From contig WWBZ02000040.1 in NCBI GenBank assembly GCA_011503125.2, positions 744,001 to 808,000 on the forward strand: a stretch of DNA of 64,000 bases, read 5' to 3'. The position numbers were made by a program, and so were the translations under genes. Positions 1-9,022 of this stretch are shown piece after piece; position 1 is the stretch's first letter; the number at the start of each line of letters is the position of its first letter. A model generated the notes under the pieces. It was not told where the DNA came from. It did not search any database and saw only the letters and a list, made by a program, of their open reading frames with translations. The stretch comes from Botryosphaeria dothidea (Eukaryota; Ascomycota; Dothideomycetes; Botryosphaeriales; Botryosphaeriaceae).

Positions 1-143
1 GCGACGAGCATGCAATGCTTGTACCAAAACTCCAGTGCGAACACCAATCCCATCCTTTACCGGGAAACCGTAGTTTCCAATATCAATTTGGAGCCAATAT
101 GGTTGCTAATGAAGCCTTGAACGCCTCTGCCGATGCTCAGGTT

Positions 144-1277
144 TTAGTGGCCAGCCTGACTGCCCGTCTCACTGCCAAAGTCGCTACCAACGTCAGTCCA
201 GCTGCTGGGAGTGCGGGCACCGATGTCAGAGAAGCTGGCGTCGCTGAACCTGTCATCCTCAAAGCCTCCCTCCGAGCCAAAAGGGTTTGCGTTCGCTTCA
301 TCTTCTGCCACGGCAGATAAGCTGTTCTGCAAAGTCGACAGGACTGCGATATCATCCGCACCACGACCAATCAGGGAAGCATCGGTCGAAAAGTTGTCCT
401 CTGTGGGCGTCAATGTGCCAGTGCTCTGTGCCAGGTCATCGTCGCTCATGTCAGCGTCGTCAGCAGCATCTGCAACCGGGCCAGACATGGTGGAATAGAA
501 GGACGCAGTGGCATCTTCGGGCTCGGCGACCGGGATGAGACGTTCCTGTGATTGCTGGAATGGTGCGGAGAAGGGCTCTGACAAGTCGACAAGCTGAGGA
601 ATGGGCTCTGCTTCCAGAGTGGCGGTAGTCTCGCGGGAGGGGGTTGTGAAGTCGTGAGGCACGGGGGCTTCCTCGTCCTCATCACCGTCAACCGAGTTCT
701 CCTCAACGCCAATAAGATCACGGTCGAAGAGGACCGACTCCTCGTCAGCGAAGGGGTTCGCATAGGAAGCACCGCTGACGAAGCCACGAGCACCGGAGCG
801 ACGATTTCTCAAGCCTTGCTCAGTAGTATTGTCGGTGGCGGTGGTGGCGGCCTTCTCGTTCAGCGTGGAGCCTGATGCTGACTCGCGGAGCATTCCATGC
901 TCGTTGACCAAGTCGTCGAAGCTCTGGCCGCGTGGCCGGCCATTCTTCTCGTCATATTCATCGCCGATGCGAGCCAACTCGTCCAGGTCGACAGATACAC
1001 CTTCTTCCCGGGCTCGTCGTACGAGCTCGTTCCTGTTGCGTCGGATGATCTCTTCGCGACGTCGTCGTTGCTCGTCGGCTTCGCGCGCATTCCGGTTGCG
1101 TTGGACGGGTGGGTTGATCTCGTCGCCGAGGTTGTGGAGTGCGATGGCAATTTTACGGCGTCTGGCATCGATCCACTGCTGGACTTGCGGGTTCTGGTAG
1201 ACGGCGATGCCGGCGGCTACGATGATCGAAGCCGCGATGATGGCACCTGAGAAAGCACGGTTAGGCAAGAGCGGCAT
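144..1277 (-). CDS. Membrane-anchored protein of unknown function
   Basis: Single-exon gene for 377 residues; ATG at 1277, TAA at 144-146. Residues about 8-27 form one hydrophobic stretch (AFSGAIIAASIIVAAGIAVY) that can act as a signal anchor or N-terminal membrane segment. It is followed by a strongly basic/acidic helical region rich in Arg and Glu (about 38-95) and then a long acidic, Ser/Thr-rich tail that looks disordered. No enzymatic motif is visible and I do not recognise the family beyond resembling conserved fungal hypothetical proteins. The charged helix after the anchor suggests a cytosolic coiled coil. It is transcribed in the same direction as the thiolase gene, 565 bp downstream of it. 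The reading frame and its charge pattern make it a credible gene; the function is unknown. Confidence 0.8.
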   Translation of the reverse strand: MPLLPNRAFSGAIIAASIIVAAGIAVYQNPQVQQWIDARRRKIAIALHNLGDEINPPVQRNRNAREADEQRRRREEIIRRNRNELVRRAREEGVSVDLDELARIGDEYDEKNGRPRGQSFDDLVNEHGMLRESASGSTLNEKAATTATDNTTEQGLRNRRSGARGFVSGASYANPFADEESVLFDRDLIGVEENSVDGDEDEEAPVPHDFTTPSRETTATLEAEPIPQLVDLSEPFSAPFQQSQERLIPVAEPEDATASFYSTMSGPVADAADDADMSDDDLAQSTGTLTPTEDNFSTDASLIGRGADDIAVLSTLQNSLSAVAEDEANANPFGSEGGFEDDRFSDASFSDIGARTPSSWTDVGSDFGSETGSQAGH

Positions 1278-1842
1278 GGCGAAAGATTGAAAGAGGGCGA
1301 GAGGAGAGACAGAGGAGCTTCCGGCTTGCAGAGCACAAGGCGGAAGGGGACAGGCGATGGAGCAGGCTTGCGCACAGAAAGTGTTGCCTGTGGGTGGCGG
1401 CAGCGCTGATCTTACCTTTGGCCAGTGGAGCCGGCATTTTGGCTGGCGGGGGCTATGCGATGCGAAACGACGAGGCTCCTGGGCAAAGAGATGCAGAGGG
1501 AGCGACTGGGAGGCAGTTAAAAGGAAGAGAATAGATCAAGCCCCAAGATGGGAGGCAAAGGCGGTTGAGCTGCCGTCACTGTTCCGGGACGGGGAGCTGC
1601 TTCGTTATCGGCGGGCGCTCGAGCCGCTGCGCACCGCCACATGAACTGCCCACTGCGGGGAACACCCGAACCTGGCCTGCTGCTTGCTGCTTGCTGCTTG
1701 TTGCTTGGCACGCGCTAGTCCCGCCGCGTGAGCCTCACGAGGAATCTCAGGTCATTCTCCGAACGCCAATCAGATGTACACTGCTTCAATTTTGGTACTA
1801 CAAACTGAACATATGCGCCAAATGGAATCCCAACGTCGTTAT
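1278..1842. other. Intergenic, promoter of unknown gene and 3' side of thiolase
   Basis: 565 bp between two minus-strand genes. It should hold the thiolase 3' end and the promoter of the gene ending at 144. No coding signal on either strand. It contains a short heptamer repeat at 1681-1708. Confidence 0.6.
1681..1708. repeat. Heptamer tandem repeat (TGCTTGC)4, last units imperfect
   Basis: Four consecutive 7-bp units reading TGCTTGC, TGCTTGC, TGCTTGT, TGCTTGG. Intergenic microsatellite-like tract with no visible role. Confidence 0.85.
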
Positions 1843-3201
1843 TTACAGTTGCTCGTTAACAAAAAGGCCAGCCATACCCATGCCCGTGCCGATACACATG
1901 CTCGTCAGCAGAATCTTCTTCTTTTGCCGCCTGCACTCGCTAAGACCGGTAACGATCTGTCTTGCTCCAGTGCAGCCGAGCGGGTGGCCTAGTGCGATGG
2001 CTCCGCCCCTGATGTTCAGCTTCTCGTGCGGGATCTTGAGTGTGTCTTTGCAGTACACCGCCATCGAAGCGAATGCCTCGTTGATCTCGACGATATCGAC
2101 GTCATCAATCGTGATGTTCAGCTTGTTCAGCAGCTTGGGAATGGCAATCGAAGGACCAATACCCATGATGCGGGGGGCAAGACCTGCAACCGTGGCGGCG
2201 ACGTACTTGCCCAGGATAGGCTGGCCAAGCTGCTCAGCCCTGGAGCGCTTCATCAACAGCACAGCGGCGGCACCGTCGGTGACCTGGCTGGAGTTGCCAG
2301 CGTGACTACGGTCACCGTGGGGCAGGAAGGCTGGCTTAATCTTCTGCAGAGATTCGAAAGTGGTTCCGTAGCGGGGACCCTCGTCCTTGCTCAGGGTAAC
2401 ACGCTTCTCCTCTCCCGTCTTAGGATCCTTGACCGTCACCGTGATGGGGGCAATCTCGTCATCGAACCAGCCAGCCTTCTGTGCAGCCTCAGCCCTCCTG
2501 TATGACTCAGCGGCGAAGCGATCTTGCTCCTCACGAGAGATGTTGAAGTCCTTGCCGACATTCTCCGAGGTCTGACCCATGGGCTGCATGCAGTCGCTGG
2601 CCTCCTGGTTCTTCAGAATCTCATGCCAGAAAGGGCGCTCCAGACGGTCGCCACCAGCAGTCATGGACTCAGCACCCATAGCAACACCGACCTCAATGGA
2701 GCCTGAAACAATCTGGTTTGCAATGTCCTGGACGGCCTTCAAACCGGAGCTACAGAAGCGGTTGACGGACGAGCCGGCAGTGGTGTTGGGAAAGCCGGCA
2801 CCGAGCATGGCAGCACGGACGTAGTAGGCGGCTTTGGCATCGCTGACCTGGAAGCCACAGAGATTAGTGGGTGAAGGCTAGCAGGGAGAACAGATAGCAT
2901 ACATTGCCCACGCAGATGTCCTCGACCAGGGCTGGATCCAATTTGGACTTGGCGATAACCTGCTCCAGAATCTTGAGCATTATGCCGTCCAGAGGAGTAT
3001 CCTTCAGGCCACCCTTCTTGCCCTTGCACAGGGGAGTGCGGATAGCGAGGGTAATGACCACATCGTCGGGGTGCTTCTGGGTGCTATGCAGGCGGTTAGG
3101 ACTGGCGGGGAAGCTGGGAGTTGTGGGACGCACATCTGAGCGAGGCCACTCTTCGAGGGGGTAATGTGCGAGACAATGGACTTGAGTCTTTCGGTGGCCA
3201 T
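1843..3201 (-). CDS. POT1: Peroxisomal 3-ketoacyl-CoA thiolase
   Basis: Catalyses the last step of fatty-acid beta-oxidation, splitting 3-ketoacyl-CoA with CoA to give acetyl-CoA. Three exons on the minus strand: 3201-3134, 3083-2903 and 2847-1843, summing to 1254 nt, 417 residues. The intron-1 splice restores the conserved join GLAQ-ITQKHPDDVV. Active-site features: nucleophilic Cys at about residue 115 in NRFCSSGL, the NEAFA block, GGAIALGHPLG with the catalytic His, and CIGTGMGMA with the second Cys near the C-terminus. Residues 5-13 (RLKSIVSHI) match the peroxisomal PTS2 pattern R-L-x5-H except that the last position is Ile instead of the usual Leu or Ala, so import by the Pex7 route is likely. 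Two CCTCGG elements lie about 110-135 bp upstream and suggest fatty-acid induction. Very close to fungal Pot1/Fox3-type thiolases in length and motifs. Confidence 0.95.
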
Positions 3202-3308
3202 GGTGAGCAATGTCAGGGTCTTTGGGGGTGAAGGCGTGGAGAAAGCGGAGGCGGAGAGATGATTTATCGGGAGGCGTTCTGGCGTCTGGGGCGAGCTGCG
3301 CTGCTGGG

Positions 3309-3336
3309 CCGAGGCTCTGGCCGCGATCGACCTCGG
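3309..3336. promoter_or_regulatory. Inverted pair of CCTCGG elements (FarA/FarB-type fatty-acid response)
   Basis: CCGAGG at 3309-3314 and CCTCGG at 3331-3336 are inverted copies of the same hexamer, 108-135 bp upstream of the thiolase ATG. A third CCTCGG lies at 3834-3839. In Aspergillus the Zn2Cys6 factors FarA and FarB act through a CCTCGG core in promoters of beta-oxidation and peroxisomal genes. The hexamers are seen; their function here is inferred from position and from the enzyme encoded. Confidence 0.6.
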
Positions 3337-4250
3337 GGCTGCCGGCAGTCAGTTCTACTTGCCGGATTCACGTTCACTCATCACCCAGCTGCCCCGCCAC
3401 CACTGTGTGCCTGCAGCACCCATCGCGGTCCCTTGAGGAATGCGGCATTGGTCATGACCAGAAGCTGCATCAGCTCTGTCGTCGACGGCGCGGTCAGATG
3501 CTGTTCGCGTTGCACGCGCGCCTGGCCAGTGTGCGGCAGGCAGGCGACAGGCGCCCCATAGTGGGCAACGGCGCGCCATGTCCTACTTTGGAAACAAGCG
3601 AGCAACACGCCCATAGCCCCTCTTCACCATCCGCCGACTCCCATGGCGCTGGCTGGGGTTTTTGTGGCCAGAACTCAGGTAGGGGGAAAGCGCCGTCTGG
3701 TGCCTCAACATTGAGGCTGCACAGGCGTCCGTGCTCCTGATTTCTTGGCCTCTCCGCATCCTTCAACACCAAGTCTCCGTGATCTCTTCCAATTGCCCGA
3801 CATCGCATATCATGTCTCTTTCAAGCCTCGACCCCTCGGCTTGTGGCCCGCAGTCCGTCTCTTTGTCTCACTTATCGCGGGAGCCCGGAGACTGGCGATC
3901 TGAGGCCTTGGCGATTGCGGCCCCTTAGCCCTGAGCACACGAGGCCGCAAAGTCCGACGACGAGGCCGATGTCCTTTTGGCCATATCCCTACAGTAGTTC
4001 GTCTTCTTGCTGGCTGGCTGCATCCCTACTAGTTTCCTTGCGGCTGAAGCGATGAATGGCTTGCGGCACTTCGGCTGCTTCTCGGGACGAAAGAATGGGG
4101 GCGACGCGTGCCGTGTGCGCGCCACTCGCCCACTCGCTCTTTCCCTGATGCGCTCGCCCTTCGGCCTTTTATGCTGCGCTGCTCTCACCTGCCCGGGGAT
4201 AACGTCATGGCCACTCGCATTGCCTGCCGAGTGCCCGTCTTCCCCCCTCT

Positions 4251-4256
4251 TATAAT
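4251..4256 (+). promoter_or_regulatory. TATA element of the MFS transporter gene
   Basis: TATAAT lies 101 bp upstream of the ATG at 4352, following a C/T-rich stretch. Position is right for a core promoter with a short 5' leader. No other TATA-like string lies closer to the start. Confidence 0.45.
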
Positions 4257-4351
4257 ACTGCTAGAGAAGATCCAGCCATGGCAATCCTCACACTCGTCGC
4301 TCAGCCCTTTATCCTTCCGCACCCTTTTCAAGTGGCTCCCAGGCCCAAGAA

Positions 4352-6087
4352 ATGTCTCAGCTTAAGCCTCAAGAAGATATTGAGCGAGACAGTGGCTCCA
4401 CGACCTCTTCGGTGAATAGCTCTGCTTCACCCGCCACCAATGCCTCGGCCACCATCCCTATTTACGGCGTGTCATCTGCGTTGGAAAAGACAGAGACCAT
4501 TCGTCCTACCAGTTCGCACCAGTCGTTCGCTGAGCGCACCCAATCACGTGCTCAGTCTGTCCTTTCGACCGTTCGCTCAAGACGACCAGTCGCCTCCTTC
4601 TCACATCCTCTGGCTCACGCCAAGACAAGCAGTGATGTGGTTGTGGATTTCGACGGGCCAGATGACCCGTATCGTCCTCTCAACTGGGAAAACAAGAAGA
4701 AGATTGTGACCACTGTTCTCTATGGCTTCACTACTATGGGCGCCACCTTTTCCAGCAGTGTATACAGCGCTGGAACACAACAGATAGCCAAAGAATTCAA
4801 TGTCGGCAGGACCGTCAGCACCCTTGGCACTTCGTTGCTACTCTTTGGCTTCGGGATTGGTCCATTGCTGTGGGCTCCGCTGAGTGAAGTCTATGGCCGC
4901 AAGCCAGCTGTTTTGGCACCGTATTTTATATCAGCCATCTTTGCTTTCGGCACCGCTACGGCAAAAGACATCCAGACGGTCATGATTACTCGTTTCTTTG
5001 CCGGTGTCTTTGGCAGTGCTCCTGTGACCAATACCGGTGGTGTCCTTGGAGACATTTGGTCTGCGAAGCAGCGCGGTGTTGCCATCGTCGGCTACGCGAT
5101 GGCCGTAGTCGGCGGTCCGACGCTTGGTCCTATTATCGGTGGTGCTGTCGTACAAACAAGCTACCTTGGCTGGAGGTGGACCGAATATGTAAGTTACTAA
5201 TAAGCTTTTGAACGAAAACCAAGCTGATGCGTTCTCAGATCACCGGTATTCTCCAGTTGTTCATCCTTGCACTCGACGTCACTTTCCTTGATGAATCCTA
5301 TCCGCCAAAATTGCTTGTTTACAAGGCTCGTCGTCTCAGACACCAGACTGGAAACTGGGCTCTACACGCAAGGCACGAAGAATGGGATGTTAGTCTGGGC
5401 GAACTTTCCCGGAAATATCTCGTTCGACCATTCCAACTTCTATTCACGCCAATATGCTTCCTCGTCGCCCTTTACGCATCCTTTGTCTATGGTATTCTCT
5501 ACGCTCAGCTTGCTGCTTTTCCAGTTGTGTTCCAGGAAGACCGTGGCTGGAACCAAGTTGTTGGCGCGCTACCTTTCCTTGCACTCTTGGTTGGTATCTT
5601 GTTTGGAGCTTGCGCCAACGTACTCAATCAGAAATACTACTTCAAGAAGCTCCAGCAAAATGGCGGAAAAGCCGTGCCGGAAGCACGACTTCCGCCCATG
5701 ATGTTCGGTTCTGTCTTTTTCGCTGGAGGTCTGTTCATCTTCGCGTGGACTGGCCATGCTGATGTACATTGGATCGCCCCCGTCATCGGTGCAACGAGCG
5801 TGGGGGTGGGATTCTTCACCATTTTCCAGGCGGCGCTAAACTACCTGATCGACACTTTCAAGCAGTACGGTGCCTCTGCCATTGCAGCAAACACATTTCT
5901 CCGAAGCTGCTTCGCTGGCAGTTTTCCGCTTTTCATTACACCTATGCTGCATAAACTCGGCGTTGGTTGGGGCATCAGCATTTTCGGCTTCATTGCTGTC
6001 GCGTTGATACCCATCCCTTACTTGTTCTTCGTGTTTGGAAAGAGAATTCGGGCAAGAGGGGAGTTTTCGAGAGAGTCGACCTTGTAA
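4352..6087 (+). CDS. MFS drug/polyamine-type antiporter (DHA1 family)
   Basis: Predicted plasma-membrane proton-coupled exporter of 561 residues. Exons 4352-5188 and 5239-6087; the 50-bp intron (GTAAGT..CAG) joins WRWTEY to ITGILQ. The first 105 residues are a Ser/Thr-rich cytoplasmic tail. DPYRPLNW before the first membrane helix is the usual entry sequence of fungal DHA1 transporters. Motif A is seen at about residues 176-185 (PLSEVYGRKPA), and a glycine/proline-rich segment (GGPTLGPIIGGAV) matches the antiporter motif C of helix 5. About 12 hydrophobic segments are split 6+6 by a long basic loop (about 285-345). The family includes Tpo1/Flr1-like multidrug and polyamine exporters; the substrate cannot be read from the sequence. 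No biosynthetic genes flank it, so it looks like a stand-alone transporter. Confidence 0.88.
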
Positions 6088-6669
6088 TCGCTCCTGTGAG
6101 TTATTCTTTTCAATCATATTCATCCGAAAATTAGAGAATGAAGTTCTTGTAAAGATCAATGACCGGGGTTTTGAGGCTCATAGATGAACGACTAACAATA
6201 GAGCCATTTCGACACTTCTCTTTGCATGCCGTTCAGTATTCTCTTCCATCAACTGAATTGCCCTGGAAAGAAGCAAAATGATAAAGCTTGGCGGCCAATT
6301 GACGAAGCAGCGACCTTCTAGCAGCAGAAATATGCTCAGACGTGATGATATGTATTTGAAATAAGCTTGAAAGGCAGCGGATGGCTTTTCAGGCGCGGGG
6401 AATAACTCTATACATACCTTGGCGCAGCGGGGATTCCCCATTACGGCTAGTCTGTCCTTGGAAAGTCCATCCGACTTCGCAACCCACTTTTAACAACGCT
6501 CCACTTCGCGCCGCGCCCTTCTCACGACAAATCCAATTGCTTTCCTTTGGAATGAAAGGTTAGAAAACTCATCATTCCTTCCATCTGAAAGCACCCACGA
6601 GGCAGGCCCCTTAAATCAACTCCAAAACACTGATATCATTAGCCCCTCCATCCGTCTGATCAGCCCCGC
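6088..6669. other. Intergenic, upstream of amidohydrolase
   Basis: 582 bp between co-directional genes; AT-richer than the flanking coding DNA. No coding signal; presumably the MFS terminator and the amidohydrolase promoter. Confidence 0.6.
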
Positions 6670-8325
6670 ATGACTACAATCTTCCAGAATGGCCGTTTCT
6701 TCACGGCTTCTGGGGGGCCCAAGCAACCGGAAAATCCCGCATTTGCGGAGTGCATGATTACCACCGGCAAAATAATCACCTTCGTCGGCCCCTCGAGTGA
6801 CCCGATCGTCCAGCAGGCCTTCTCTTCAGGCGCTACCACGAAGGATCTCAACGGCCGAATTGTAGTCCCCGGCTTTGTTGACGGGCACATGCATCTGATG
6901 CTGATGGGGCAATCCCTCACGGCCGCGGACTTGGGCCCCTGCAAGAACCTCGACGACATCCGGGCGACCATCCGAGCCTGGGCGGCGGCGCACCCGTCGA
7001 CGGCGCGCATCTTCTGCGGCGGCTGGATGCACTCGATGACGGACGGCGCGGCGCTGGCCAGCATGCTGGACGTCCTGGACCCGCGGCCCATCTATATCAA
7101 CTCCAAGGACCTGCACTCGACCTGGTGCAACAGCGCCGCCCTGGCCGAGATGGGCATCGACAAGGCCTTCCCCGAGGTGCCCGGCGGGACTATCGCACGG
7201 GACGAGAGCGGCAAGCCGACGGGCCTGCTCAGCGAGGCTGCCAACATCAACCTCGTCTGGCCGCACGTGGCGCGGGTGGCCACGCTTGAGGAGCGGATAG
7301 AGCGCCTGGAGGCTGCTTTCGTCGAGTACAGCACGGCCGGTTACACGGGCATCGTCGAGATGGCCATGGACGAGACGGTATGGGAAGCCCTCAAAGCGCT
7401 CCTCCAGCGGCGAAAGGACCAAGGCCTCCCACCCCCTCCAAGCCGCATCGCCGCGCACTGGTTGATCAGCCCCAAGGACACCGAGGCCGACAACGTCGCC
7501 CAGGTAGAGCGGGCGGCAGAGCTGCACAAGCAGTTCAACCTCACCACCTCGCCCTCCTGCCGCATCACGGGCATCAAAGTCATCTGCGACGGCGTCATCG
7601 ACGCCTGCACCGCCGCCCTCACCGAGCCCTACTCCTCCAACAGCGTCGACTGCCCGACCATCTGGTCTCCCTCGGCCCTCGCCCCCGTCGTCCACCGCGC
7701 CGCCTCCCACGGCCTCCAGATCGCCCTCCACGCCATTGGCGACGCCGCCATCACCATGGCCATCGACGTCCTCGAGCGCACCGCCACTACCACTCCGCTC
7801 AACCGCCCCCGCATCGAGCACCTCGAGCTCGCCTCGGCCGCCGACGCCGCCCGTCTCGGCAAGCTCGGCATCACCGCCTCCATCCAGCCCGGCCACGCCG
7901 ACCCGGCCATCCTGCGCGCCTGGCCGACGCTGCTGGGGGCCCACCGCTGCGGGCGCGCCTTCGCGTACGCCGAGTTCCTGGAGGGCGGCGCGGCGCTGGC
8001 GCTGGGGTCGGATGCGCCCACCGCGCCGCACAGGGTGTGGGGCGGCTGGTTCATGGCGACGACGCGGCGGAGCGCGCGGGAGCGGGCCACGTACGACGTC
8101 AGCGTGAACGAGCACTTTGCGCTGGAGCTGGCGACGGTGGTGGCGGCGCAGACGGCGGGGGCGGCGTGGAGCTGCTACGGGGAGGGGTTGGCGGGCCGGC
8201 TGGAGGCAGGGTTGAGCGCGGATTTTGTGGTGTTGGATTTGGAGTGGGATAAGGAGAAGGTGGCTGATGGGAAGGTCGTCGAGACGTGGTTTGAGGGGCG
8301 GAAGGTGTTTGATGCGAAGGCTTGA
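6670..8325 (+). CDS. Metal-dependent amidohydrolase (Amidohydro_3 / YtcJ-like)
   Basis: Intronless gene for 551 residues. The fold is the amidohydrolase TIM barrel with flanking beta-sandwich: GRIVVPGFVDGHMHL carries the metal ligands His73 and His75, followed by ALHAIGDAAI (His near 356), RIEHLEL (His near 383) and a catalytic/metal Asp448 in ALGSDAPTAPH. The C-terminal GLSADFVVLD block is the usual return of the sandwich domain. YtcJ-type members hydrolyse exocyclic C-N bonds, but the substrate is unknown. Third codon positions are almost all G or C from about 6940 to 8260, unlike the MFS gene next to it, and this creates long meaningless open frames on the other strand. Lack of introns and odd composition could reflect transfer from bacteria or biased gene conversion; related intronless genes are common in fungi, so I do not call transfer. 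Confidence 0.88.
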   Translation: MTTIFQNGRFFTASGGPKQPENPAFAECMITTGKIITFVGPSSDPIVQQAFSSGATTKDLNGRIVVPGFVDGHMHLMLMGQSLTAADLGPCKNLDDIRATIRAWAAAHPSTARIFCGGWMHSMTDGAALASMLDVLDPRPIYINSKDLHSTWCNSAALAEMGIDKAFPEVPGGTIARDESGKPTGLLSEAANINLVWPHVARVATLEERIERLEAAFVEYSTAGYTGIVEMAMDETVWEALKALLQRRKDQGLPPPPSRIAAHWLISPKDTEADNVAQVERAAELHKQFNLTTSPSCRITGIKVICDGVIDACTAALTEPYSSNSVDCPTIWSPSALAPVVHRAASHGLQIALHAIGDAAITMAIDVLERTATTTPLNRPRIEHLELASAADAARLGKLGITASIQPGHADPAILRAWPTLLGAHRCGRAFAYAEFLEGGAALALGSDAPTAPHRVWGGWFMATTRRSARERATYDVSVNEHFALELATVVAAQTAGAAWSCYGEGLAGRLEAGLSADFVVLDLEWDKEKVADGKVVETWFEGRKVFDAKA

Positions 8326-9022
8326 AGGAATGGTCAGTGCTTGGGTGTCCTTTTGGGAGGAGCTATTCTGTGGTAGACTTTGTGCGGATGCAAGAGGAAG
8401 AGTGAAGGCGTAAGGCGTACGAGGGATTGCTGAATGAGCATGATTGCGCGAGCGTTAGTCTCAGCAGAGCATAGTACGCCTCTAGATGACTGTTATGTTT
8501 TGTACAGTCCATGGCATACTTGAAGAGATAGTTTCCACAGCATTTCGCCCACACTCACTTAAGTTTTCTTGTCCAAGATGAGTGTCCAGTCCCCTTTAAC
8601 GATCAGCAAGACAGCACATTTAGTTACTACAGGGGATTTTGCAGACTACGCTTTGGATAAGTACCTAATTTCTGTCCATAGAAGCAATATCTGGCAGAAC
8701 GGAATGCATGCACAAAGCAGATCACTAATCAGAGGCCACAAGTTGCGAATCATTGGTAATTACGAGTCTGAATCCGAGTCTGATCTACGGCTCTCGTCCG
8801 CGCGACCTTCTGAAAAAAGTGAACAGTGAAACCGAAGGAAAAGGTAGCATCATAATCATCAATGATCGTAAAGCCCCATGGGAGACCAAAAGAAAAACCC
8901 CCACCACCATGCACGAGCAACCGATAGTGCCCTCTAATCATGACCCCGTCCCCAACCCGGACCAGAATAGGCCAACCTCTTTTTTGTATTGAGACCAATT
9001 AGTGATCCGATGAAGATACAAC
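8326..9022. other. Convergent intergenic region
   Basis: 697 bp between the 3' ends of the amidohydrolase (+) and glycogen phosphorylase (-) genes. AT-richer; nothing recognisable. Both terminators must lie here. Confidence 0.6.

Larger units (their letters stand above)
3202..4351. other. Divergent promoter region between thiolase and MFS transporter
   Basis: 1150 bp separating two divergent genes. Holds CCTCGG-type elements near the thiolase start and a TATA element near the MFS start. Open frames here lack domains and are judged noncoding. Confidence 0.65.

Noticed and set aside
6826..8115. 429-residue open frame antisense to the amidohydrolase
   Set aside because: It mirrors the GC3-saturated coding strand; composition is Gly/Val/Arg/Glu-rich with no domain. 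A shadow frame.
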